From positions 372,001 through 436,000 of the forward strand of contig NZ_AVFL01000002.1 in NCBI RefSeq assembly GCF_000576635.1: DNA of 64,000 bases, given 5' to 3'. A program made the translations under genes and the position numbers. The notes under the pieces were generated by a model. The model searched no databases. It was not told the origin of the DNA and was given only the letters and a program-made list of their open reading frames with translations. This DNA is from Skermanella stibiiresistens SB22. Its GTDB lineage: Bacteria > Pseudomonadota > Alphaproteobacteria > Azospirillales > Azospirillaceae. The number at the start of each line of letters is the position of its first letter. The first letter of the stretch is position 1. Shown one piece after another: positions 20,215 to 28,701 of the stretch.

Positions 20215-20970
20215 ATGACGCTGTTTGGCCACCGCGTTCCGATGATGTCCTCGCTGCTTGTCTGGTGCCTGCTGTGGGAGTTGATTGGCCGCCTCGACCT
20301 GATGTTCCTGGTGCCGCCGTTCACCGCCGTGCTGGCGGCGATGGTGGAACTGGTGCAGTCCCGCCAGTTCCTGGCCGCGACCGCCATCACGCTCCGCAGC
20401 TTCGCCGTGGGCATGGCGCTGGCGATCGTGGTCGGCGTGGCGCTGGGCGTGCTGATGGGCAGGTTCCGCGCCGCCGACCGCCTGCTCGGCATGTGGGTGA
20501 ACCTGTTCGTCAGCGCTCCGCTCTCGGCGCTGGTGCCGATCCTGATGATCCTGTTCGGCTTGGGCGACACCACCATCATCGCGACGGTCTTCATGTTCGC
20601 GGTCTGGATCATCGTCCTGGACACCCAGGCCGGGGTGAAGCACATCTCCGGTTCCCTGGTCGAGATGAGCAAGTCGTTCGGCGCCAAGCCGCGCGACGTC
20701 TACCTGAAAATCCTGCTGTGGGCGGCCCTGCCGGAAATCCTGGCCGGTATCCGCCTCGGCATGATCCGCGGGGTGAAGGGAGTGGTGATCGGGCAGTTGC
20801 TCGTCTCGGTCATCGGCTATGGTGAGTTGTTCGAACTGTACTCCCGCAATTTCCTGATGGAGCGGTTCTGGGCCCTGACCATCCTCGTCTTCGCTTTCGC
20901 CATCCTGGTGTCCGAATTGGTCGGCGCCATCGAGAAACGCATCGAATATTACGCTGGAGTCCGTCAATGA
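20215..20970 (+). CDS. Second ABC transporter permease (SsuC/TauC type)
   Basis: A 251-residue permease with about six spans and an EAA loop near residue 155 (MSKSFGAKPRDVYLKILLWAA). Start ATG 20215 follows GGGGGAG; the open frame extends 38 codons into the ATPase gene. Its stop overlaps the next ATG (ATGA). Two different permeases with one ATPase gene is less common for this transporter class than a homodimeric pore. Confidence 0.88.
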   Translation: MTLFGHRVPMMSSLLVWCLLWELIGRLDLMFLVPPFTAVLAAMVELVQSRQFLAATAITLRSFAVGMALAIVVGVALGVLMGRFRAADRLLGMWVNLFVSAPLSALVPILMILFGLGDTTIIATVFMFAVWIIVLDTQAGVKHISGSLVEMSKSFGAKPRDVYLKILLWAALPEILAGIRLGMIRGVKGVVIGQLLVSVIGYGELFELYSRNFLMERFWALTILVFAFAILVSELVGAIEKRIEYYAGVRQ

Positions 20971-21668
20971 GTGTCAACAACACCGGCCGCTGGGCCTTCG
21001 AACCCGCCGCCATCCCCAGTCTGCCGATCCGCGGCTCCGACGCGCTGTTCCCGGTCCATCGCATCTACTGCATCGGCCGCAACTTCGCCGCCCACGCCAT
21101 CGAAATGGGCCACGATCCCAACCGCGAGCCGCCGTTCTTCTTCCAGAAGAACCCGGACAATCTGGTGACCGACGGCAAGTTCCCGTATCCGGACAAGTCA
21201 GACGACGTGCATTTCGAGATCGAGCTGGTGGTGGCGCTGGCCAAGGGCGGCAAGAACATCCCGATCGCCCAGGCGCTCGAGCATGTCTATGGCTATGGCG
21301 TCGGTCTCGACATGACCCGGCGCGACCTCCAGGGCGAGGCCAAGAAGCTGGGCCGCCCGTGGGAGATCGGCAAGGCGTTCGACGCGTCGGCTCCCTGCAC
21401 GGCGATCATCCCGGCGTCCGAGATCGGCCATCCCGCCAACGGCCGCGTCTGGATGCGGTGCGATGACGAGCAGCGGCAGGAAGGCGACCTGAACCAGATG
21501 ATCTGGAAGGTGCCGGAGATGATCAGCTACCTGTCGGACTACTTCACGCTGGCCGCTGGCGACTTGATCTTCACCGGAACGCCGGCGGGTGTCGGTGCCG
21601 TCAAGCGCGGCAACGTGCTGGTCGGCGGTGTCGACGGCGTCACGGAGTTGACCGTCACCGTGGTCTGA
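20967..21668 (+). CDS. FAH-family hydrolase, fumarylpyruvate hydrolase-like
   Basis: A 233-residue metal-dependent hydrolase of the fumarylacetoacetate hydrolase family. The conserved CIGRNFAAHAIEMG segment, the metal site in HFEIELVVAL and the GDLIFTGTPAGVG loop are present. The single-domain length and sequence resemble NagK-type fumarylpyruvate hydrolases and acylpyruvases, which cleave ring-fission products of gentisate-like aromatics. Coupling to the importer suggests that the imported compound is an aromatic or keto acid; no ring-cleavage dioxygenase is in the window. Confidence 0.85.
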   Translation: MSVNNTGRWAFEPAAIPSLPIRGSDALFPVHRIYCIGRNFAAHAIEMGHDPNREPPFFFQKNPDNLVTDGKFPYPDKSDDVHFEIELVVALAKGGKNIPIAQALEHVYGYGVGLDMTRRDLQGEAKKLGRPWEIGKAFDASAPCTAIIPASEIGHPANGRVWMRCDDEQRQEGDLNQMIWKVPEMISYLSDYFTLAAGDLIFTGTPAGVGAVKRGNVLVGGVDGVTELTVTVV

Positions 21669-21694
21669 TCGCTGGCGGTTCGAACCTTGGGAGA

Positions 21695-21722
21695 GGGAGC
21701 ATCGTTCGTTAACGATGCTCCC
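21695..21722 (+). terminator. Hairpin between the two catabolic gene sets
   Basis: A 12-bp perfect stem (21695-21706 with 21711-21722) and CGTT loop, 27 bases after the FAH stop. No T-run follows, so it may be a terminator or an attenuating/RNA-stabilising hairpin before the aminotransferase. Confidence 0.6.
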
Positions 21723-21794
21723 TGGATTTCACCTGTGTGACGCTGTATCAGGGTATGACCGGCCGCTTCGAAGTCCCGCGCCTGGAGTACCCTG

Positions 21795-22973
21795 GTGACA
21801 CGCGTCAACCCACTTCTCCTCGACACATCCAGCCCGCCGATCCCCCTGGCGCAAGGCTGGGCCAGGCGCTACGCCGGCACCCGCGGCCCGTTGATCGACT
21901 TGGCGCAGGCGGTGCCCGGGTATCCTCCGCATCCCGAGATCCTGGAAGCCCTTGCCGCTGCGGCCTCGTCGCCACTGATGGCGGGTTACGGTGCGATCCT
22001 AGGCGACCAGGACCTGCGGGACCGCTACGCCGCCCATGTCGGCCAGACCTTCGACACCGCCATCCGGCCCGGTGAGGTCGCGATCACATCCGGCTGCAAT
22101 CAGGCGTTCTTCGTCGCGGTGCTGGCGCTGGCGAAAGCGGGCGAGGCGATCATCCTGCCGACGCCGTGGTACTTCAATCACAAGATGACGCTGGACATGC
22201 TCGGCATCGAGGCGCGGGCGGTGCCGGCCTCGGCGGAGGACGGCTTCGTCCCCGACCCCGACCGGATCGCCGCCGCGATCGACGAGCGGGTCCGCGCCGT
22301 CGTCCTGATCAGCCCGAACAATCCGACCGGCGCCGTCTATCCGCCTGAGACGCTGGCGGCGATCTTCCGGGTCTGCCGGGAACGGGGCGTGGCGCTGGTG
22401 CTGGACGAGACCTACCGGGACTTCCTGGCCGACGCGGGGACGAAGCCCCACGGGTTGTTCGACGATCCGGATTGGCGCGACACATTGGTCGAACTCTACA
22501 GCTTCTCCAAGTCCTTCTGCATTCCCGGTCACCGTCTTGGCGCCGTCATCGCGGGCGAGGAGTTCCTGGCCGAGTTCGCCAAGGTGATGGACTGCGTCCA
22601 AATCTGCGCGCCGCGCGCCGGACAGCACGCGCTGGCGGCGACGCTGGAGCCCATGACGGCGTGGCGCGAGGAGAACCGCCGCGAGATCATCGGCCGGGCC
22701 GCCGCGTTCAGGCAGGCGGCAGGCCGGCTCGATGGCTGGCGGCTCGACGCCATCGGCGCGTACTTCGCCTTCCTCCGCCATCCGTTCGACGCCAAGGCAG
22801 CCGATGTGGCGGAGCGTCTGGCGGTGGACCGCGGCGTGCTGTGCCTGCCCGGCAGCTATTTTGGCCCTGGCAACGAGCACCATCTCCGCATTGCCTTCGC
22901 CAATGCCGACAGGGCCGCGATCGAGAGCCTGCCCGACCGCTTCCTGAACCTGACCACAGGCTGGAACCAATAG
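21795..22973 (+). CDS. Class I/II PLP-dependent aminotransferase
   Basis: A 392-residue fold type I aminotransferase. The PLP lysine is in YSFSKSFCIPGHRLG (about residue 235), preceded by ISPNNPTGAVYPP and LVLDETYRDF. GTG at 21795 is the likely start. The donor is unknown; next to an agmatinase-family enzyme and a polyamine-type importer, an arginine, guanidino-acid or omega-amino substrate is plausible. It is the first gene of the second catabolic set, 12 bases before the ureohydrolase. Confidence 0.85.
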   Translation: MTRVNPLLLDTSSPPIPLAQGWARRYAGTRGPLIDLAQAVPGYPPHPEILEALAAAASSPLMAGYGAILGDQDLRDRYAAHVGQTFDTAIRPGEVAITSGCNQAFFVAVLALAKAGEAIILPTPWYFNHKMTLDMLGIEARAVPASAEDGFVPDPDRIAAAIDERVRAVVLISPNNPTGAVYPPETLAAIFRVCRERGVALVLDETYRDFLADAGTKPHGLFDDPDWRDTLVELYSFSKSFCIPGHRLGAVIAGEEFLAEFAKVMDCVQICAPRAGQHALAATLEPMTAWREENRREIIGRAAAFRQAAGRLDGWRLDAIGAYFAFLRHPFDAKAADVAERLAVDRGVLCLPGSYFGPGNEHHLRIAFANADRAAIESLPDRFLNLTTGWNQ

Positions 22974-22985
22974 GAAGTTTGCTTG

Positions 22986-24038
22986 ATGAACCAGGACGAA
23001 TTGGAGCGCCTGCGCGCGAAATACGGCTCCCTCGACGGCGGCGGGGTCTTCGATCCAACCTTCCGCAAGGTGGCCGACACGATCTTCTCCAAGTCCGGCA
23101 CCCGCGTGGCTCCCTATGCCGGGATGCCGACTCTCCTGGCGGCTCCGCACCGCGCGATCGACCCGGAGGCGCCCGACTTCGGCGACCTCCAAGTGGCGAT
23201 GTTGGGCGTGCCGATGGACCTGGGCGTCACCAACCGGACCGGCTCCCGGTTCGGCCCGCGGGCGCTTCGGGGCATCGAGCGGATCGGGCCCTACAATCAT
23301 GTGCTCCAAGCCGCACCGCTGGCGGAGTTGCGCGTGGCCGACATCGGCGACGTGCCGTTCCGCAGCCGCTTCAGCCTGGACCTGTCGCACGAGGACATCG
23401 AAGCCCACCTGGGCAAGATCGTCGGGGCCGGCGTCGCTCCCCTGTCGGTCGGCGGCGATCACTCGATCTCGCTGCCGATCCTGAAGGCGCTGGGCAAGGA
23501 TCGTCCCGTTGGCATGATCCACATCGACGCCCATTGCGACACCAGCGGTGGCTTCGACCAGACCAAGTTCCACCACGGCGGCCCCTTCCGGCAGGCCGTG
23601 CTCGAAGGCGTGCTGGATCCCAAGCGGACCATCCAGATCGGCATCCGGGGCTCGTCCGAGTTCCTATGGGAATTCTCCTACGATAGCGGCATGACGGTCA
23701 TCCACGCCGAGGAGTTGGGCGGCCTGGGCATGGCGGCGGTGATCGAGCGCGCGCGTTCGGTGGTCGGCGACGGCCCGACCTATGTCTCGTTCGACATCGA
23801 CAGCCTCGATCCCGCCTTCGCGCCAGGGACCGGAACACCCGAGATCGGCGGCTTGACCACGCGCGAGGCGCAGGAACTGCTGCGGGGCTTGAAGGGCCTG
23901 GACATCGTAGGCGGCGATGTCGTCGAGGTGGCGCCCCAGTACGACTCCACCACCAACACGGCGCAGGCCGGCGCTCAGATGCTGTTCGAGATACTCAGCC
24001 TGATGGTCTTCAGCCCCTCGATCGGCTCCCGGCGATAA
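22986..24038 (+). CDS. Agmatinase/guanidino acid hydrolase-family ureohydrolase
   Basis: A 350-residue member of the arginase-agmatinase superfamily, releasing urea from a guanidino compound. The two-manganese site is intact: GGDHS, IDAHCDT and SFDIDSLDP. A 40-residue N-terminal extension before the core and GTGTPEIGGLT resemble agmatinases, guanidinobutyrases and guanidinopropionases, which cannot be separated by eye. A TTG lies directly before the chosen ATG. The flanking aminotransferase and Pot-type importer fit a guanidino-compound pathway. Confidence 0.87.
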   Translation: MNQDELERLRAKYGSLDGGGVFDPTFRKVADTIFSKSGTRVAPYAGMPTLLAAPHRAIDPEAPDFGDLQVAMLGVPMDLGVTNRTGSRFGPRALRGIERIGPYNHVLQAAPLAELRVADIGDVPFRSRFSLDLSHEDIEAHLGKIVGAGVAPLSVGGDHSISLPILKALGKDRPVGMIHIDAHCDTSGGFDQTKFHHGGPFRQAVLEGVLDPKRTIQIGIRGSSEFLWEFSYDSGMTVIHAEELGGLGMAAVIERARSVVGDGPTYVSFDIDSLDPAFAPGTGTPEIGGLTTREAQELLRGLKGLDIVGGDVVEVAPQYDSTTNTAQAGAQMLFEILSLMVFSPSIGSRR

Positions 24039-24078
24039 TAAAGACCCTAAGAAAAATCGAGGACAGGAAGGTGAACCG

Positions 24079-25170
24079 ATGACCGAGACGACAAAGACCG
24101 GGATCACCCGGCGTACCGTTCTGGCGGGAGCCGCCGCTGGCGCCGCGCTGCTCGCCATGCCGTCGATCCTGAGGGCGGCGGACCGCTCGCTGAAGATCGG
24201 CGTCTACGGCGGCTACTTCCAGGAATCCTTCGACGAGCACATCTTCCCGGACTTCACCAGCGCCACCGGGATCGAGGTCCAGTCGATCTCGGAACCGACG
24301 GGAGAGGCGTGGCTGGTCCAGCTGTCGCAGGCGGCCAGGGCGGGACAGGCGCCGGCCGACGTGTCGATGATGTCCCAGGTCGCGATGCTGAAGGGGCAGG
24401 CGATCGATCTTTGGTCGCCGCTCGATCAGGCCAAGCTGCCGAACCTGAAGAACCTGCTGCCGCAATTCGTTAACAAGTACCCGGACGGCCGGATCGCGGG
24501 TGTCGGGGCGGTCGCGTGGTACATCACGCTGGTGACCAACACCGATGTCTTCCCCGAGGCGCCGACCTCCTGGGCCGCGTTGTGGGACCCGGCGAACAAG
24601 GATCGCCTGGGCCTGCTGGCGCTGGTTTCCAACTCGTTCCTGCTGGAGGTGACGGCCAGGACCTTCTTTGGCGGCCCCGCCAAGCTCGACACCGAGGATG
24701 GCATCCTGGAGGTCATGAACAAGTTGGCCGAACTCAAGCCCAACGTCCGGCTATGGTACCGCGACGAGGCGCAGTTCGAGCAGGCGCTGAAATCGGGCGA
24801 GATCCCAATGGGGCAGTATTATCATGACGTGACCGGCTTGGCCGCCGCCGACGGCAACCCCGTCCGCTCCACATTCCCCACGGAAGGCGGCATCCTCGAC
24901 AGCGGCTGCTGGGCGGTCTCCGCCGCGTCCAAGAAGTCCGCCGAGGCCCACGAGTTCATCAACTACATGAGCGATCCCGCCATCCAGGCGAAGCTGACGC
25001 GGAACGTCGGCACCGCGCCAACCGTGGCGCGCAGCCTGACCGACCTGACCGACAAGGAGTTTGGCGCCGCGTCCTCCGAGATCGCGCCGATCATTCCACG
25101 CTACGACCTGTACCAGACCAAGTCCGACTGGCTGAACCAGAAGTGGACGGAACTGATCGTCGCCGGCTGA
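24079..25170 (+). CDS. Pot-type ABC transporter substrate-binding protein (Tat-exported)
   Basis: A 363-residue periplasmic binding protein of the spermidine/putrescine class. The N-terminus has a twin-arginine signal (ITRRTVLAG) cleaved near residue 33. Family segments include IGVYGGYFQESF and the C-terminal EFINYMSDPAIQAKL. It should feed the downstream PotA/B/C-like proteins. Ligand is inferred from neighbours: a polyamine or guanidino compound. Confidence 0.88.
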   Translation: MTETTKTGITRRTVLAGAAAGAALLAMPSILRAADRSLKIGVYGGYFQESFDEHIFPDFTSATGIEVQSISEPTGEAWLVQLSQAARAGQAPADVSMMSQVAMLKGQAIDLWSPLDQAKLPNLKNLLPQFVNKYPDGRIAGVGAVAWYITLVTNTDVFPEAPTSWAALWDPANKDRLGLLALVSNSFLLEVTARTFFGGPAKLDTEDGILEVMNKLAELKPNVRLWYRDEAQFEQALKSGEIPMGQYYHDVTGLAAADGNPVRSTFPTEGGILDSGCWAVSAASKKSAEAHEFINYMSDPAIQAKLTRNVGTAPTVARSLTDLTDKEFGAASSEIAPIIPRYDLYQTKSDWLNQKWTELIVAG

Positions 25171-25192
25171 TCCATTAGAAACGGAGCAATCC

Positions 25193-26227
25193 ATGTCCGG
25201 CTTGGTTCTGGAGGGCATCTCCAAGAGCTTCAACGGCGTGAGCGCCGTCGATCACGTCGATCTCGCCGTTCCCAACGGAACCTTCGTCTGCATGCTCGGG
25301 CCGTCCGGCTGTGGTAAGACGACCTTGCTGCGCACGATCGCCGGGCTGGAGGAACCGACCTCCGGCCGCATCCTGATCGACGGTGCCGACATCACCGCGG
25401 TGCCGGCCCATAAGCGGAACTTCGGCATGGTGTTCCAGTCGCTGGCCCTGTTCCCGCACTTGAACGTCGGCGAGAACATCGCGTATCCGCTGAGGATCCG
25501 AAGCGTCGGCCGGGCGGAGCGGGTGAAACGCGCCGAGGAGTTGCTGGCGCTGGTCGATCTGCGTGGCTACGCCGACCGGCCCGTCGCTCGGCTGTCGGGT
25601 GGACAGCGCCAGCGTGTCGCCATAGCCCGCGCGCTCGCCCTGTCGCCCAAGCTGTTCCTGCTCGACGAGCCGTTGTCCGCCTTGGACGCCAAGTTGAGGG
25701 AGGCGATGCAGGTCGAGCTGCGGAAACTCCAGCAGCGCCTCGGCATCACCACGATCGTGGTGACCCACGACCAGCGTGAGGCCATGACCATGGCCGATCT
25801 GGTGGTCGTGATGGGCCAGGGCCGGATCCAGCAGGCTGCGTCGCCGGTCGAGATCTACCGCAAGCCGGTCAACGCCTTCGTGGCGGACTTCATCGGTTCG
25901 ACCAACCTGATCGCCGTTCAGGGGAGCGGGCAGGGGGTGACGGCTCCCGGCGGCACCATTCCGGGCGTCGTCCTGGCGCCGGGGCAAACCAGCGCCACCC
26001 TGTCTGTCCGGCCGGAGGATATCCATTTGGTCCCCGTTGGCGAGGCTCCCCTGACCGGAACGATCAGCTTCATCCGCGACCTTGGCGCCAGCATCGAAAC
26101 CTTCGTCGATGCAGGCGGCACCCAGATCGTGGCGGTGGCGTCGCCGCGCGACCGGGCGGAATTCCGGGTGGGCGACACCGTCGGGCTTCGGCTCGCCCCC
26201 GAGTCCTGCCGGGTACTGGCGTCGTGA
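25193..26227 (+). CDS. PotA-type ABC transporter ATP-binding protein
   Basis: A 344-residue ATPase with Walker A GPSGCGKTT, signature LSGGQRQR, Walker B LFLLDEPLSALDAKLR and switch VVTHDQREA. The C-terminal TOBE domain (about 270-344) ends with the RPEDIHLVP segment typical of PotA and related importers. It lies between the binding protein and two permeases; its stop overlaps the GTG of the first permease (GTGA). Confidence 0.94.
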   Translation: MSGLVLEGISKSFNGVSAVDHVDLAVPNGTFVCMLGPSGCGKTTLLRTIAGLEEPTSGRILIDGADITAVPAHKRNFGMVFQSLALFPHLNVGENIAYPLRIRSVGRAERVKRAEELLALVDLRGYADRPVARLSGGQRQRVAIARALALSPKLFLLDEPLSALDAKLREAMQVELRKLQQRLGITTIVVTHDQREAMTMADLVVVMGQGRIQQAASPVEIYRKPVNAFVADFIGSTNLIAVQGSGQGVTAPGGTIPGVVLAPGQTSATLSVRPEDIHLVPVGEAPLTGTISFIRDLGASIETFVDAGGTQIVAVASPRDRAEFRVGDTVGLRLAPESCRVLAS

Positions 26228-27078
26228 GGCTGGAGCCACCCCGCCGGGCTTTGGACTACGCGCCGCTGGTCTTTCCCGCCGTCATGCTGACCGTGTTCTT
26301 CGTGGTGCCGTTCGGCATCATGGTGATGGTCAGCTTCTTCCAGCGGCAGCCGGCCGGCTTCTACACGCCCGCCTTCGTTTTCGCCAGCTACGAGCGGTTC
26401 CTGACCGCCTTCTTCGGGGGCGTGCTGGGATTCTCCCTGGGTCTGGCGGCGCTGGTGGCGCTGATCTGCGTTGTCATCGGTTTTCCGTTCACCTACGAGC
26501 TGGCGCGGGCGCGCCGGTCGGTCCAGGTCGTTTGGCTGGTGGCACTGCTCTCCATCCTGTCGCTGTCGGAGGTCGTCATCGGCTTCGCCTGGTCGACCTT
26601 GCTATCGCGCACCGCCGGGATCTCCAACCTGCTGGTCTGGCTCGGTCTGATGGAGAAGCCGACGGCCTTGACACCGAACTTCGGCGCCGTGCTGACCGGC
26701 ATGGTCTATCAGGCGCTGCCTTATACCGTCCTCGTGCTCTACCCGGCCATGGCGCGGCTGGACCCGACCCTGATGGAGGCGTCGCGCACGCTCGGCGCAC
26801 CGCCGCTGAAGGCGTTCCTGACGGTCGTGGTGCCGGCGCTGCGCAACACGATCCTGGCGACCTTCATCATGGTTTTCGTCTTCGCGCTTGGCTCCTACCT
26901 GCTGCCCCAACTGCTGGGCCGGCCGCAGCATTGGACGCTGTCGGTGCTGATCACCGATCAGGCGATCTACCAGTCCAACATGCCGTTCGCCGCGGCCATG
27001 GCGGTCTTCCTGGTGCTGGTCACGCTGGCCTTGGTCGGCCTGTCGCTGCTGGTCGGACGGAAGGAGATCGCGGCATGA
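26224..27078 (+). CDS. PotB-type ABC transporter permease
   Basis: A 284-residue inner-membrane permease with six predicted spans and the EAA loop (MEASRTLGAPPLKAFLTVVVP) near residue 180. GTG start overlaps the ATPase stop, and its own stop overlaps the second permease start (ATGA), indicating a tightly coupled operon. Confidence 0.92.
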   Translation: MRLEPPRRALDYAPLVFPAVMLTVFFVVPFGIMVMVSFFQRQPAGFYTPAFVFASYERFLTAFFGGVLGFSLGLAALVALICVVIGFPFTYELARARRSVQVVWLVALLSILSLSEVVIGFAWSTLLSRTAGISNLLVWLGLMEKPTALTPNFGAVLTGMVYQALPYTVLVLYPAMARLDPTLMEASRTLGAPPLKAFLTVVVPALRNTILATFIMVFVFALGSYLLPQLLGRPQHWTLSVLITDQAIYQSNMPFAAAMAVFLVLVTLALVGLSLLVGRKEIAA

Positions 27079-27875
27079 GCGCCACCCTCTTCCGCCGCTG
27101 CCTGTTCACCCTGGTGGCGGTGTTCCTGGCGGCTCCCCTGATCGTGATCGCCGGGGTCTCGGTCAACGGGCAGCGGACGCTGGTCTTCCCGCCGGTGGGA
27201 TTCTCCACCCGCTGGTATGGCGACATCTTCGCCGACGCCGCATGGCGGAGCGCCCTGACCGCGTCGGTGACGGTCGCGACGCTTGCGGCCGCCTTGGCGG
27301 TCGCGGTGGCCTTTCCGCTCTCGTGGTTCCTGTGGCGGCGCCACGCGCCGTGGGCGAGGGTGTTCCAGATCCTCGGCACGGCGCCTTTCGTCCTGCCGCC
27401 CGTCATCACCGCGCTGGGCTTCCTGACCTTCTGGACCTCGGTCGGAGCCTATGGCCAGCCGTGGACCGTCGTAATCGCCCACGGGATCTTCTTCGTCACC
27501 CTTCCCCTTGTGACGTTGTCCCTGGGTTTCGCGTCGATCGACCGGGCCCTGGTCGAGGCGGCCTCCACCATGGGCGCCGACGACCGCACGATCCTGCGGA
27601 CGATCGTGCTGCCACTGATCCGGCCCTACCTGATTTCCGGCTTCGCCTTCGCGTTCGTGCTGTCGCTGAACGAGTACATCGTCGCCTACATGGCGGTCGG
27701 CTTCACGCTGGAAACCCTGCCGATCAAGATCTTCAACTCGCTGCGCTATGGCTACACGCCGACAATGGCGGCGGTCAGCATCCTGTTCGTGGCGGTCGCG
27801 GCCTTGATCTTCGGCCTGATCGCCCGCTTCGGCGATCTGCCCAAGCTGCTGGGCGCCTGGAGTTCACGGAATTGA
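27075..27875 (+). CDS. PotC-type ABC transporter permease
   Basis: A 266-residue permease, six spans, EAA loop at VEAASTMGADDRTILRTIVLP near residue 160. I chose ATG 27075, in an ATGA overlap; the open frame extends far upstream in the ATPase and PotB genes without similarity. The stop overlaps the TTG of the next gene. Confidence 0.92.
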   Translation: MSATLFRRCLFTLVAVFLAAPLIVIAGVSVNGQRTLVFPPVGFSTRWYGDIFADAAWRSALTASVTVATLAAALAVAVAFPLSWFLWRRHAPWARVFQILGTAPFVLPPVITALGFLTFWTSVGAYGQPWTVVIAHGIFFVTLPLVTLSLGFASIDRALVEAASTMGADDRTILRTIVLPLIRPYLISGFAFAFVLSLNEYIVAYMAVGFTLETLPIKIFNSLRYGYTPTMAAVSILFVAVAALIFGLIARFGDLPKLLGAWSSRN

Positions 27876-28687
27876 CCAAGTCACCCCTGCGACTGGCACT
27901 TCTCCAAATGGAGGCGACCGTCGGTGACGTCGCCGCCAATCTGGAGCGTGTCGCCAAGGCCGCGGCGGAGGCCGCCGAACGGGGCGCAGCCTGCCTATTG
28001 GCTCCCGAACTGGCGCTGACCGGCTACGGGGCCGGTGCCGCGATCACGGCCCTGGCCGAGCCCGCCGATGGGGGACAGGTGGCGAGTCTCGCCGCCATCG
28101 CGGCCCGGACCGGCGTCGCGGTCGTCTGCGGTTTCGCCGAGGCCGCCGACGGTGTGGTCTATAATAGCGCCGCAGCGGTGTCGCCGGATGGCACCCGCCG
28201 GACTTACCGCAAACTTCACCTCTACGGTGACTACGAGAGGGCGCTGTTCCGCCCGGGCTCGACCCCGCCGGAACCCTTTCAACTAGGGGGTCTGCGGGCC
28301 GGGCTGCTGATCTGCTACGATGTCGAGTTCCCCGAGATGGTTCGCCACTTGGCGGTCGCCGGGGCCGATTTGATCCTGGTGCCGACCGCCTTGCCGGCTG
28401 CCCAGCACGCGGCGTTCACCGCCCGCTCCGTGGTGCCGGTGCGCGCTTTCGAGAACCAAATCTTCGTGGCCTACGCCAATCACGCGGGCGGCGATGGCGC
28501 CTTCACTTATGCCGGAATGTCCGGGATCACGGCACCTGACGGCACCGACCTGGCCCGCGCGGATGCCACCGGGGAAACCATGCTGATCGCCGACCTCGAT
28601 CCCCATGGTTTCGACTCTTCACGGGACGCGAACCCGTACCTGATCGACCGCCGAATGCGTTTCACCAGCGGACCCTACGAAGCCTGA
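27872..28687 (+). CDS. DavA-like carbon-nitrogen hydrolase (amidase of the nitrilase superfamily)
   Basis: A 271-residue nitrilase-superfamily enzyme. The catalytic triad is visible: Glu in APELALTGY, Lys in TYRKLHLYG and Cys in LLICYDVEFPE. Overall it resembles 5-aminopentanamidase DavA of the Pseudomonas lysine pathway more than N-carbamoylputrescine amidase. The TTG start at 27872 sits in a TTGA overlap with PotC; no ATG gives the conserved first strand. Substrate probably an omega-amino or guanidino amide imported or produced by the operon; this is inference. Confidence 0.82.
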   Translation: MTKSPLRLALLQMEATVGDVAANLERVAKAAAEAAERGAACLLAPELALTGYGAGAAITALAEPADGGQVASLAAIAARTGVAVVCGFAEAADGVVYNSAAAVSPDGTRRTYRKLHLYGDYERALFRPGSTPPEPFQLGGLRAGLLICYDVEFPEMVRHLAVAGADLILVPTALPAAQHAAFTARSVVPVRAFENQIFVAYANHAGGDGAFTYAGMSGITAPDGTDLARADATGETMLIADLDPHGFDSSRDANPYLIDRRMRFTSGPYEA

Positions 28688-28701
28688 AGAGGAACGCTCC
28701 C

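Noticed and set aside
21999-23686. Long open frames antisense to, and out of frame with, the aminotransferase and ureohydrolase
   Set aside because: Arg/Pro/Gly-rich low-quality translations that mirror the codon bias of the real genes.
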